Assembly: GCA_015680685.1 (NCBI GenBank)
Contig: MNCI01018082.1
Coordinates: forward strand, 545,666-609,665
DNA length: 64,000 nucleotides
Reading direction: 5' to 3'
Source of the DNA: Gnetum montanum
Lineage: Eukaryota; Streptophyta; Gnetopsida; Gnetales; Gnetaceae
Of the stretch, positions 11,608 to 23,777 are shown piece by piece (position 1 is the first letter of the stretch; each line of letters begins with the position of its first letter). The translations under genes and the position numbers were made by a program. The notes beneath the pieces were generated by a model, which saw only the letters and a list, made by a program, of their open reading frames with translations, searched no databases and was not told the origin of the DNA.

Positions 11608-12435
11608 TGATGAGTGGAGAGGTACCCCTACACTCAACCATATGAATACAAGCATTACACACGCGATCTGGTCGAACTCCGTAGATGGACTAGTTGTGGC
11701 ATCTAGATAGGTATCCTTAGGTCATAGTTCACTATCTTCCCATCTAGACTAGTATTAGCTTTGTCACATATGGTTTATTCTAGAGTGAGGTGTATGATGC
11801 GATTTCTAATCTAACACTACTCCTGAAGGCAATGGAAAGTAATATTCACTAATCTATGAGAGAGAGGGTGAGAGAATCTAAACTAGCCTAAGTGTGATGA
11901 GCATCCATTCCTTGATTATCTGTACACATCTTGAACTTCATGAATGACTACCACTAGGATTACCAAGTGCAGATCCTAGGTATGCTACTGGGTTATCAAG
12001 TAGTCACACTTAAATGCTTGTAATCAAGTTGTACTCATTCCACATTTTAACATGAGATAAGGGCAAGAGAGAATAACTAGGAAAGAAATAAATAATAATT
12101 AATTAAATAATTAAACTAAGTGAATGTTGCAATGATGAAGTAATCTCAATCTTATTGTTGGTCATGTGCGTGTCCAAGTACGTCACACTCAAATAAGGAT
12201 GCCGTACAATTACAATCACCACACTGCGAGCATACACTGAGAAATAATTCTAACTTTAAGAAGGAAAAATTGCAATATTTTGGGTAGGGAACTAAGAACT
12301 AACTCCTAAAAATCATATGTCTACCTCTTATTTATAGATGAGGAAACAAGCCACGATATCGCGTATGCGATATCGCCAGTTGGGCTACGATATCGCATAC
12401 GTGATATCGCGGTTGCCCCAAATGATGACTCATCA
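11608..12435 (-). repeat. Element B 5' LTR
   Basis: On the minus strand it starts TGATGAGTCATC at 12435 and ends ACTCATCA at 11608. Near its start are two near-palindromic 22 bp units built from CGATATCGC/GCGATATCG (12354-12375 and 12388-12412). A TATAAATA box follows at 12336-12329. Confidence 0.9.
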
Positions 12436-14348
12436 ATAGTTTTGAGGGTAATCTCATCTATGAATAAAATAATCATGTAACTAGTCAATTGAGGTTTTGT
12501 TCTATGTTATCGAGTCACAAGTGACTAATTATTTGGACAGTGAGCCCACAACATCCACTCACCCATTCTATTAATAAGAGGTCCTTGCTCTGGGTATGAT
12601 GATATTCCTGTTATCATCAAAACTTAAAGTAATTTTGTACTCATTATGCCCAAAGCAAAGAGTGATTAACTAAGAGGGAATGACAAGGGTGTGACATCAA
12701 TGGAACTTGTGGATTCTCTTTGGCGACATCTATATGTGCTATCATGTAACTTGGTTGTACTAATATCCTTGTAGATCTAACAAACAATGGGAGTAAGGGT
12801 TGCAATAAAGACACTCAATAAAGGAACTCAATGCTATTTTGGGAAGTCCCAATAGAAAGACATGCATCCATGCTTGAAGGTTGGCAACTTCTCTAGATTA
12901 CATTTGAAAAAGATAAAGTGCCAAAGTAGCTAGAAGAAGAAAAAGAAAAGCAAGAAGAGAGGTAGAAAAAAAAAGCTCAAGAAAAACATGATGCAAAAAA
13001 AATTCAAATCAATCCTCCCTTATGCAAAAAACCAAGTGATTATACACCTTGCTATCATGATGCCCTTATGATTATCTATCATTGAGATGAAACAATGAGA
13101 TGTCACTAATCAAAGGTATGGACTTGGTTTTGATCTTGGAGTGAAAGGCTGATGGTACTTTAATCACACACAACACTTAGAATTCATTTTGTTTATGGTA
13201 AGTTACCTCACATCCTGATCTTTGCAATCCCTTCTCTAATTTGTCTCATCTCATGGTCTAAGTACTTCTAACTTGTGTCTTATGTGACATAGAATTTGCA
13301 CCTCATAGTGGTGATACTTAACATGTATGTGTTTTTTTGCATAGGTGTGGGTTGCATTTAATCCTTCTAGTGCCTACAGACATTTTAAGGTGTGGTTACG
13401 CAAGGGAATTATAGGTTGAAACCTGCTTTGGTGAGGATCCACTTATATAAATTTTGTAATTTGTACTTGTTGCACACCACCACATCATTTTATACCCTTC
13501 GAATATTCCATTGCCAAATATATTTTTTCCCTTGTCATCATTTTAATCGAACATTCCTTAGAACCATTACATGTCCTTTTTCCTCATCCTTTTCAAAGAA
13601 CTTCATTTTATGACTCCACTTTGTTACACCTGTGATGCCTTAATCTCCACTTGCCCTTATCCCAGACCTTTTGAATCTACCTCAAATCCTTAAATTTTAG
13701 TCCTAAAACTCGAAAAATCATCAATTCTACTAAGTATCCTATCTTGGTAGGGAAATGATATCAGCTACTCGATATTGGGTCTGAGGTGATACTAAGTATG
13801 TGCTATCGCGTATGCGATATCATGTCCATAAAAACTATATATATGGGACCCTTGCACACTATAGAAATCATTTTCAACAATTGACGTGGGGGAGTTGTTC
13901 AAAGTTTCTTTGACTATTTTTAGTGATTTGTAAGACTAAATTCAATCTTCAATATTTCACACCCCAATGCTTCGATTTATTTTCCAATTGAACCTAATTA
14001 AACTCAGAGTGTTTAACTTAGTCATGGGGGAGGGGTACTATAGAACTTGCACATCATTTTTTTGAGATTTGCTATCGCCCTTAGGATACCATAGGGGTAA
14101 GTACTATTAACAAGTTCATGTCAAATTAATTTTCTTCCTTTACCCAAGTCATCTAAATTATTATATGAGTCACCTACATAGATCAAGTTTGACATTAAAA
14201 CTTTTAGGGTAACTTCCTTGGAAAATTTCTAACTCTAGAATCATAATAAGTAAAGAACAAAACATTTATTAAAGAAAATAATTAAGGTATAAGATAACCA
14301 AATTTGTTTAAATAACTTTACTAATAATCAGTCCTTATGTGATTTTAG
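12436..14348 (+). other. Element A spacer (right half), Gag-ORF2 interval
   Basis: It continues A after the B insertion and matches the B spacer stretch by stretch. About 250 bases (roughly 12700-12940) have no counterpart in B. Next come a purine-rich tract (12915-13010), a conserved block (13370-13440) and the internal promoter. There is no pol sequence. The short open frame at 13392-13613 lies in this noncoding stretch and is not supported. Confidence 0.7.
13745..13843 (+). promoter_or_regulatory. Internal promoter of A ORF2
   Basis: It has a GATATC/CGATATT word cluster. The 17 bases at 13805-13821 (ATCGCGTATGCGATATC) are identical to 12358-12374 in the B 5' LTR. A TATATATA box follows at 13836-13843, about 500 bases before the ORF2 ATG. 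Confidence 0.65.
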
Positions 14349-16963
14349 ATGGCCCCTAAAAGAGGACAACAAAGAGAACCTTCTCAAGGTGCAACTAAAT
14401 GCCTGAAAGGAGGCAAAGGCTAGGAACCTCAAGTAGAACATGCAAAGCAAGAGGCACAATCATTTAGCATCCATCAAGGAACCCCTATAACAATGCAATT
14501 GGGCCATGCTGAAGATGACAAAGTTAGAGCCCCAGAACCAGGGCAACATCTTACACTATCTGCTAAATGTCTCCAAGCCATTCAAGAGAAGCCCACCTTT
14601 ACAGCTATGATAGTAAAGCTCAATTTTGGGCCTCACTGAGTTCACCCCTGAACTAGTGAAGACTCAACTAAAGGCATCTCCACTATGGCCCATCCTCTTA
14701 GAGAGTGGTGATTAGTATTTAGGTGAAATGTATCGATTTTGGCATGGAAAAAAATAAGGCACCATTGCCAATGTGGGTGGTGTCTTCATTGATTTTTCTA
14801 CAAAGGCCATTGTAGAGGTCCTAAATCCTCCAAATGAGGGACCAAAAGTTTCTCATCTGTCCACTTCCTCAGATGCAAATGCAAGAAAATTATAGTTGAA
14901 ATGGGCCTATGAGAAGGAGAATAAATTTTATGAGGAATTAACCCTAGAAGAGAGTATCTATTTTAAAATAAGCACTTACCACATTTTCCCCACCAAAGGT
15001 TTAAATAGATTATCTACTTATGTGGCATGGGGCAATGTGATTTTGATGAAAAAATTTAATGTGAATCTGCCCCATCTATATCTAACAAAGATATTAAGGT
15101 AATTTGAAGAAAGGAAGATATGGAAGGTTGCTTTGCCTTTTCCTTGTCTTATCAAGAAGCTGTGCAAACATGTTGAGATCTTAGGCTACACAAATGATGT
15201 TCTTAGAAAATCCCAAAATGCTTCATATGCTAAACTGCTTAAACCATTGATGCCTAGGAAAGACACTAGTGAGAAATTAGAACGAGAGGAAGAACAAATA
15301 GTTGGACCCACTACAGTTTAAGTGATAGGACCCATCCAAAAATAAGAAGTGGGGCCCAGCACATAACCCATAAGCTAGCAAGTGCAGCAATTGCAATCAC
15401 CGCAATAAGACTATTGGCCGTTTATTAGTCATCTCCGAACAATTGCCAAGACGGTCAGTTAGGGAAGCCATGATGCCAAAAACTTATTTTGAGTCATTGA
15501 TGATGTCGTATAGCCCACTATTTCAACTGACCCTATGAGTGGACATATTTCATTGATTTTAGGAGGAGATTCCCAATGGTCTTAGCAAAACTCTAGAAAT
15601 GCTGCATCTTTCTAGGTCAAGTTGGAAACTAGTGAAGGAGCCATGGTGGTGGTCATGCAATACCAGAATGTGACAGGCACACTAGAGGTGGTCGCAAACC
15701 ACATCAAAGAATTGTTTAATGTTCTTGTTGTGCCACTAGCAGATTTCATAAGAGCATGTGATGCTCAAGCTTTGGCTAGTCACTTAATGACTCCTGCAAA
15801 ATATGAAGATGTTTTGGATCGCTGGCTACAAAGAGGACAAATTATGACGTCCTTGTTTGAAATCCCCCAAGATGTCAATATAGCACAATCAAACCTCATT
15901 TTTACCAAAGGAAAATTGTTCATCCCTAAAGTTAGGGCTAAGCATGCAAAAGGAGAGTTGCAAAGATTGCAAGAAAAGCTCATCGCCTTAAAAGCTGAAT
16001 AATGGGATCCTTCCCAATTTATCACAACTAACCAATTAGACATTTTTAGAATTGAGTAACTAAAGAAATTGATGGAAGAAAATAAAAATATGGCAATGAA
16101 AAATAGAAGGCTAATTGGGATGCTTCAAAAGCACAAGCTCAAACATATACACATAATAAAGCTCTCAAGGCCTTACAAGAGGAAAATAAATTACTTGCTG
16201 CTGAGAATCTTCGGTTGATCACAATTGAGAAACAGAAGAACATTCTTGAAGAAATTTTTTAACAAATGCAAGAACAACTAGTTTGGATCAACCAAGACAT
16301 GAATTTCTTGGCTACGAAGAATAGAACCCTCTCCATGGAGTAAGTCCATACCATTCGACAAAAGAACACATTGATTGGTGAACCATACTAGATACTTATG
16401 CCTTTGCCCATCAAGTAGAATTGAAAATCTGGGACCTACAGATCCAGGATCTCACAAAATACATGGAGTTGGAAAATTTGTGATATGCCAACTTGGCCAT
16501 GTTACCAGCAAGGCACCTGAGAACTGAGCTCGAGAAGCAGGTAGCTGCCACCTATGCTAAATATGAGATAGAGTTTGTGGAGCATAAGAAGACATTACAA
16601 AAATTATAAGTAGCAAACTTTGACTTAGATGTGGTTAAGGCTAACTACCAAGGTTAGAAAGACATAGCAGTAAATTTGGCTCAACGAGTTATGGATCATC
16701 AGGAACTCAAAGATAAAGCCAAAGCCTATGAGGAGGAATAATGGTTATTTGTGGCATCATATGTCAAAGCCAATCAAATGTTCCTACAGCTACCATGTCT
16801 ATGCGAAGTGTCAACTCCATCAAACATTGGGACATCAACATGGACATTACATGATCCTTGGATAGAGGAGGAAAAACTTCAGGCACTTCTTCAAAGGCAT
16901 CCATTTCATAAGCCTAGAGCACAGGACAAAGAAAAGGTGCCCATGGAGGAGCCACCACAATAG
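14349..16963 (+). pseudogene. Element A ORF2: Transposase_32-like domain plus coiled coil (decayed)
   Basis: This is homologous to B ORF2. The start MAPKRGQQ aligns with the B start MALKCGQ. Recognisable stretches are EKPTF near the N-terminus, ISTYHIFPTKG and VILMKKFNVNLPHLYLTKIL (14960-15100), LPFPCLIKKLC (15130-15170), FEIPQDVNIAQSNLI (15850-15905) and a long Lys/Glu/Leu coiled coil (15940-16900). Multiple stops and at least two frame changes make it non-functional. It is followed by about 180 noncoding bases, the polypurine tract and the LTR. Confidence 0.72.
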
Positions 16964-17147
16964 GAATTACATGAGTTCCACAAATTTTGTATTTTTTGAT
17001 TGGTGTCTAGATTTTGTTTTGTCTAGTCCCACACTATGGCATGAAATAGTCCATGGTCATTCAATAATCCCATACCTATTCACTATTTTTAATCAAATGA
17101 ACTTATTTCTCATTTTTTTTTGACTTAAGGACAAGTTTTTATTTAGT

Positions 17148-17157
17148 CATGGGGGTA
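17148..17157 (+). other. Polypurine tract of A
   Basis: CATGGGGGTA lies directly before the TG of the 3' LTR and is identical to the tract in B and C. Confidence 0.75.
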
Positions 17158-18025
17158 TGATGAATCATGGTTTGCTAGGCCCCAATATTAGGTATACGAT
17201 ATTAGGTATGTGATATCGTAGCCTGGATATGATATCGTGGATACGATATCATTATTCCTATGTTAGCCTATAAATACAAAACTCAGGCACACAGTGAGGA
17301 GAGAGCTAGATCATTAGTTAGTCCTTTTTTTTTCAAACTTTAGTCAATTTTTAATTTTTAGTTCTTTCCAAGTGCATGCTGCGAGTGTGATGCTTATAAT
17401 TGTACAAAAACTTTTTTCAAGTGTGATGTACTTGGACACGCACACAATTGGCAATAAAGATTGAGATTACTCCATCATTACAGCATTCACTTAGCTTCTA
17501 ATTTATTTTAATTATTTATCATTTATTTTTGTTTTCTTAGTTAATATTTACTTTATCATCATTTACTATTCCTATTGTTAATGTAGAATGAGTACGCCTT
17601 AATCATGAACATTTAAGTGTAACTACGTGGTAACCCAATAGTGTATTGAGTAGTTCTTCAAGTGATGTGCATTTGGCAATCCCAGAAGTAGTACATGAAG
17701 TCAAAGATGCATGCAAATGATTGGGAATGGATGCTCATCACACTTAGGCTAGCTTAGATCTCATTCTCTATTACCCATTAGCTTAATCAAGTTATCTCTT
17801 ACTGTCCTTAGGAGTAGCATAGTGGTAGGAACCACATCATACACCTCACTCTAGACTAAACCATAAATGACAAAGCAATTACTAGTCCATGTGGGAAGAC
17901 AATGAACTGTGATCAATGTATAACTATCTAGGTGCCACAACTAGTTTGTCCGAGGAGTTCGATCAGATCACGTGTACATGCTCGTATTCATATGGTTGAG
18001 CATAGTAGTACCTCACTACTCATCA
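17158..18025 (+). repeat. Element A 3' LTR
   Basis: This 868 bp LTR runs from TGATGAATC to ACTCATCA. It carries degraded GATATC words (17190-17250) and a TATAAATA box at 17269-17276. Its right part matches the truncated 5' LTR at 911-1388. Confidence 0.9.
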
Positions 18026-18239
18026 ACAACCTAGTAATAAATTTACTTGATTTGCTTAATCCTAGTAATAGTTACATCATCTTAGGATATGTACAGCAAG
18101 CTAGGACCAGATACTTTTCACCAATAGGCTAGAATAGCTTAATATTTCCATTGCCTTTAGTAATAGAATTCATAATAATTTTTACTATATTTTTCCTTAG
18201 CATACTTAGAGAAAAAATAACATCAACTAATTATATATC
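18026..18239. other. Unassigned sequence between A and C
   Basis: These 214 AT-rich bases have no recognised repeat, LTR or gene. They may be host DNA or the remnant of another element. Confidence 0.4.
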
Positions 18240-19134
18240 TGGTGAGTGGTGAAGTACCCCTACATCCAACCATATGAATCACAAAGCGTTCACATGTGAT
18301 CCAACCGAATTCCATGGACTCTCTAGTTTTCAGTGCACTAGCCATCTAAGAAGTGAATCTTGTCCTAAAGGCAATTCATTATCTTTCCAATTACACTTGT
18401 GATGTATGAAGGTATGGTTAAGTGTAATCGAGGCATATGATTTTTATCATTTTATGTTTTATGGTTTGATGCTTAAAGAGAGATGAAGTAATTTAATAAC
18501 TAATCTAATTTAACTAACTAATTGGTCTCTGACTAGTCCTAACATAAACATCCAGTCCCACTATCTGTACATGTCCTAAACCCACGTATTCACTTTTGGG
18601 TTACCAAGCACTATGCTACTACATGCACTAAGCAGTAACACTACTGGGATTACCAAGCGAATACGTGTTATGCTTGAAGCAATCGTACTTATGTATTTAA
18701 TCTATCTATCTTATCTTGATTAATTAGCTCAATTACTGGAAAACATTAAATAAACAATTGAAAGCTTTGAATACATGAATAAATATCTAAATTATCTAGA
18801 ATCTTGCAAGGTTTATCAAGAAGCTCATCTTTATTGTTGTGCACACTATCATGCTCAAGTACAAAAATGCTCAAATAAAGATCTGTACACTCAATGACTC
18901 CTACTATGGGTGCTTGGGAAAATATTATAAATTTTAAATGGAAAAACTACAAGAGGTTTGCTACATTATAACTGACTAATGCTATAAATGTGATTGGTGA
19001 GCATGTAATTATAGGTAAGAAGAAATCCTATGTTGATGGAGCCTAGTCAATGCATGAAACGATGCATCAATGGAGCCTAGTTGATGGAGCCTAGTCGACA
19101 AGGCCTCATCAATGTGCCCATTCATGACTCATCA
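18240..19134 (-). repeat. Element C 3' LTR
   Basis: On the minus strand it starts TGATGAGTCATGAA at 19134 and ends near 18240. The right ~110 bases carry repeated TTGATGGAGCCTAG and GCCTAGTCAATGCATG words (19030-19110) instead of the GATATC words of A and B. The rest resembles the A/B LTRs only moderately. Confidence 0.82.
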
Positions 19135-19144
19135 TACCCCCATG
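19135..19144 (-). other. Polypurine tract of C
   Basis: The minus strand reads CATGGGGGTA just before the LTR, as in A and B. Confidence 0.7.
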
Positions 19145-19387
19145 ATTAAATGAAAACTCATCCTCAAGTTTCTTTACAAAATTGGAAAGGTATGGGATTA
19201 TTGACTGATGCTAGACTTAACAAATTGACTTGACAAAATTAAGTACCTATGTGTATAAATCAACACATTACAAAAATTTTAGTGTTCATAACACAAAATT
19301 GAACACCATGACATAACTTTACAACATTGGACAACATATCCTTTAATGTCATGAGGTAGGTTGGGAAGATCACACAATCCAAAACGA

Positions 19388-22227
19388 TCAAGATTCATGA
19401 GGTTCTAAAGGACCTTTGTCGATTTCTAGAATGTGTGATGGCTAAGGTGGCTGTGGCTATCCTACTACTACTGCAACTTTTGTTGAGAGGTGAAAAGCAT
19501 CTAGCAATGCTTTCACTTGCTCCTCCTTACTTCTACGACCATGCATCATCCATGCAGCTTTGCTAATGTGGGCTGGAACTGACACATTTCAAGATGAGGA
19601 ATCACTAGGAATAACTCCTTGGCATTAATGAACTAGGCAACAAATTGCTTATGTTTAATATCAAATGCTCTTACTATGTTCTACAGATCCTGGTAATCAT
19701 TCATTCTTTTGGAGGTTCTCGGTAGTTGATCATTGATTGGAAAATCATACCCTAAGAACCTCAAGTTTAATGTTTTCCATCTTAATCTTTTTCTTGGTGT
19801 CCTTATAGTTCTTGAACTCGGCCTCCCACAATAAGTATGAGCTAGCCACTTGCTTTTCATGTTCTAACCATGGTTTTTCGGTAATTAGCATTACTAAGTT
19901 TTCATAGCAAAGATTGGCCAGTTCCATATACTTAGTCATTTCTTCAATTTGCAAATCCTTCAGGCATTTCTCTACTCTATTATAGGCATCTATTCCATCA
20001 ATGATGGGATGCCATAACTCTCTTCCTTGCTAGAGATGCTAGAGGACCTCATTTACTTTTGGCTTAGCCATTTGAATGTGCTTCTCATTCATTTCCTTCT
20101 TTAGGCCAACTTAGTTTCTATAGTGACTCTTGAATCTTTCAAATTTGAAAGCCTCTTTTTTCCAAGTGACAATCTCAATGGTAGATCTCTAGCATAAGGC
20201 TCAGACCTCCTCCATAGATAAATTACGATTCTCCATGGTCAATTTCCTTAATTCTGTGTTTACCCTAGTAAGCTGCTCCTGTAGTTGATGAATAAATTCT
20301 TACATCTACTGCTTTTATGCATCAACATTATGCAAGTGATGGTTTTCAATAATCAATTATTTAGTTTCTTGGTGCATCTAAACCAAGTCTTTTTGACCTA
20401 AGTAGGTTTTTGCTTCTACTATGGACTAGTTGAAGATGTCCATCACCATTTCCTCCTTAGCTTGTTTTAGTTATTCTTGATCTTTTTGTAAAGCTTCATC
20501 TCTAGTTATTACTAGGTTAAGAAGTGCGAGATCAGCAAAACGGGTATGCAATTCAGCAACTGCCACAGCCAAGCATTGGTTTTGTACTTAAGCTATTTTA
20601 AGTTGTCCTTCTAGGATGATGCACTTGCACTTTTCTTCTAGCAGCTTCAACTAGGTTGCAGTAATGTTATCCAAAAAATCAAATATATCCAAAACTAGTT
20701 ACCTAGTCCCCACCAATCAGTCTAGCAACTCTTCATGTTGGTCTGCACTCAATCTTTCACTAACTATGCCAATGGATGTTTACACATCTTTAAGTGCAAA
20801 TACATTTGGTATAGATGCCCCAAGTGTGTTAAGCACTTCTACAATTCAATTAGCAACAAATTTAGTAGCAACTTCTACCCCTGTTGCTACATCACCAATA
20901 CGCTTGTCACCTCACCCTCCTCCAAGGACATCAAAAAGGAAGTAGCATTCCTAGAGATTTTTAGGAATAAATGATGTTGAGATATAGACATCGTCACCTC
21001 TTGGGCATTGGGATTCAATCTTGCAAGTAACTACATTTGTTGGATAGAGAATATTGGTAATCTCCTTCCATCTAGCTAATTATCCAAGCCACCTCATTAA
21101 GGTGACTCATCATGCATCGATATATAGATGGCTCTCGATCACTCATTCCTGCACACTACTCCTACTCATGCAAGAGCTGCTCTCAGATTTCATGCAAGTT
21201 CTCAATCACTACATAGGCCTCTGACATTATTTCTTGAGTAGGTAGTGGAGGTGGAAACTACTTCTCCCCTTGTTTAGATACGACAGGTGTCTTATCCTTC
21301 ATCATTTCAAACAACGAGGCTATGGAAGTATGTCTGATCGTGTCATTTTCATAGTGGATGATCCTTGCCCTTTTGCAAAGTTTCTAGATGAGGCATGAGA
21401 AAGGTAGGGTTTTTCCTCCACATTCATTTTCTTTGAATCACTTCTTGATCTCTATATAGATCAATTGTGGAAGGTTCACCGAAAATCTCCTACTTAGCGT
21501 GACATATGCTTAGCAAAAAAGATAGTCACCTTGCTAAGCCTTATCATCAGATTGAGATGATAGGCCATTATCTTAAGTATATGCATTCCACTGGTGTGAG
21601 CACACTAAATTCCTTACGGTTGACCCCATAACATTGCTAAGTCCACTCCTTTTTGGCCTTAAGGCCATCTTGTGTAGAAAGCTCTGCCAATTATGTCCCA
21701 ATGTTAGGTAACCCAAGAACTTGTATAATAACATCAACTAAGTAGGACACTTCAATGTCCTTGATCTTCACCGTGGAGTCTATCCTTCTATTGTTCTACA
21801 AGAGGTATGTCTCTTCCATGTACCACTCCCCACTAGAAGTGATGATTGGCCATATGGAAGAGGTTTTCAATTGTATTTTTACCTTTGTTAGAGCATGTTC
21901 TAAAAATGGCCCAAACTTTAGTTCCTAGAGAACTAAGCATTGGATATCATGAGGCTTGATGGTGTCAAGGTAGGCTTGTGTTACTGTGACTTCAAGCCTC
22001 GATATGGATCCTAATGCTTCCCCATGCTATAATTTTTCTATTGTAACTTTTTCTTTAGGAATTTGTCGAACAAATTCCACTTCAAGCTCCTCTCAAAGAG
22101 GTCTAATTACATGGGTTGCGTTTGGTTTATCCTAGGCTTGCTCTTGTTGGCCTTTTCTAGCCTTGGATAGTTTATCCCTTGGTTGCAATGGTCCTCTCTC
22201 CTACAGTTATTTCGGTCTTGGCACCAT
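19388..22227 (-). pseudogene. Element C ORF2 (decayed)
   Basis: It occupies the same slot as ORF2 of A and B: before the polypurine tract, after a promoter-like region, and about 2.8 kb long. The start MVPRPK at 22227 aligns with the A/B start. A coiled-coil-like stretch survives at 19954-19745 (MTKYMELANLCYENLVML, with EHEKQVASSYLLWEAEFKNY), matching the A sequence near 16460-16600. Many stops and frame changes are present. Its function is unknown, as for the other copies. Confidence 0.65.
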
Positions 22228-22696
22228 CTATAATGACAACATGACCACGGGTTAGCAATTGTTGTGTAATATGAAACAATTGAATACCTTATCTCCTTAG
22301 GATATTTACACTTGGCTAAGTTTTGATTATGACTGATTAATCAAATCTAGTCATTATTTTTTTTTTAATTTTAATAAGTCATTCTAGAAGAAGTTGGAAG
22401 GGTTAACTTTGAAAAATTGATGGTTTCATATCGTTGTATTCACTAATACTTTGGGGAAGTTAGAAAAAGTTTCAAAAATTTTCATCAAAAACCTTAAGGT
22501 CTATGTTCCCCACAATTAAGAGCTTACCTTTGGTAGCTGTAGGATTAAAGAACAGAGTGATTTGGATAAACATTTGAAAAGTTATGGGCTTTGGAAGGTT
22601 TTGGGCTCTAAAAACTGGCAATATTTCCCCTTGTGTTATGAAGAAAATGTCAAAAATTACAAAGTGCTTAATGGTATGTATAGTACTTTTGACATG

Positions 22697-22718
22697 CATT
22701 GACTAGGCCTAGTCAATG
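22697..22718. promoter_or_regulatory. Perfect 22 bp palindrome upstream of C ORF2
   Basis: The half-site is CATTGACTAGG and its exact inverse repeat follows. The 16 bases at 22693-22708 are the exact reverse complement of GCCTAGTCAATGCATG at 19041-19056 in the C LTR. It lies about 470 bases upstream of the ORF2 start, the position of the GATATC words in A and B. A weak TATA-like CTATACATA follows on the minus strand. Confidence 0.65.
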
Positions 22719-22727
22719 TGGCTATTG

Positions 22728-23777
22728 ACCAACATGGACTTTCATTGACTTTGAACAAACTTCCAAAATACAAGGAGTTTTTTAGTGAAATTGGGATCAA
22801 ATGGAAGCCCAAAAAGCCACAAATATAATGAAAATAGTAGAAGAGGGTGTTGATGCTCAAAAAATTAGAAAATTATGAAAATGATTTGGAGAATGAATTT
22901 AATAAGTTTAAGGAGCACAGAGTGGAATACATAATGGAATATGTGAAAGATAGGATTGTAGTAATGTCTAAGGTAAGGGGCTTAACTATCCTAACCAAGA
23001 GATATGCAAGTGGGTCCTCCCCATAATAGGCACATGCCCTTTTTGCCCTTGCATAACCTCAAATGAAAAGTCTATGGGTCCCACCATTGATTTAATGATC
23101 ATAAAAGTTAAGGACTAACCTTGAAGAATCTATCCAAGAATTCCAACATATCAATCTAATACATTAAACATAACATAGAAACCAACAGTGAGGCGAGTTG
23201 TGGCAGCATAGATGGATGACTAAGAAGATGGATGAAATCCTAAATTAAGGTCATAAGAAGTCCCTAGTGAAGTTTGTATTTAAAATGACCTAAGAAGATC
23301 CATCTTTAGTCTAGACCAAAACCGGCCTCTTTCAATGAATTTGTATCACCATTCCAAGATTGATCCACCCCCTCAAGACACAAGAGTGCTCCCACAAAAC
23401 AACCATTGTTCCATAAGGATAAAAAAAGAGAAGTAGAAAGTAAGAGAGGGCCTTAGTTAGAGGGGACCTTTAGGCATGGATGACATGTCTTTCTAGTCCC
23501 ATAACTAGTGCTTGTAGCTTGTTTATTTGTCTAAGGGATGTTATTTGAATTCCCATCATGTTTTTTTTATTTTCTTTTTCTTTTTTTTTTCTTTTTGGAT
23601 GAAAATCACACCATGCAAATACTTTATTTGACTTTCTGAAATGGTTGTCATGGAATAGTAAGTAGTCATGAAAACACTCAAGCACCTAAGTAAGTAGAAG
23701 AGTATAAAGAGTATTGAGTCCCCTTGAAGTCACATCCTATACAAACCTTTGAATCCTTTTCAATTCTAGAAACCACC
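22728..23777 (-). other. Element C spacer, part left of D
   Basis: This noncoding spacer matches the A/B spacer: GTGGGTCCTCCCC near 23010 corresponds to 8610 in B. It includes a poly-T/pyrimidine tract (23565-23600). It ends at the D insertion, and the last five bases CCACC are the target duplication. Confidence 0.65.

Larger units (their letters stand above)
3983..12435 (-). mobile_element. Element B: complete Athila-like, pol-less LTR retrotransposon nested in A
   Basis: This 8.45 kb element has two LTRs of 826 and 828 bp, a primer site, Gag, an internal promoter, ORF2 and a polypurine tract, all on the minus strand. It belongs to the same family as its host A. LTR termini are TGATGAGT/ACTCATCA, with one base changed at the 3983 end. 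The flanking five bases (ATCTT and ATAGT) are not an exact duplication, so the target duplication has decayed or the junction was altered. Gag and ORF2 each keep a single reading frame from end to end, broken only by stops. The LTRs differ at roughly one base in ten over the stretches I compared, mostly transitions. Confidence 0.9.
911..18025 (+). mobile_element. Element A: Athila-like, pol-less LTR retrotransposon, split by B
   Basis: The order is truncated 5' LTR, tRNA-Asp-type primer site, Gag, T-rich spacer, internal promoter, ORF2, polypurine tract and 3' LTR. Element B interrupts it between 3982 and 12436. On the far side the sequence resumes exactly where the corresponding internal sequence of B (read in reverse near 9340-9110) says it should, which proves the two halves belong together. 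There is no protease, RT or integrase between Gag and ORF2, so the element is non-autonomous. Gag and ORF2 both contain stop codons. Confidence 0.85.

Noticed and set aside
3978-12440. Target-site duplication for B
   Set aside because: Flanks ATCTT and ATAGT match at only three of five bases; not a supported duplication.
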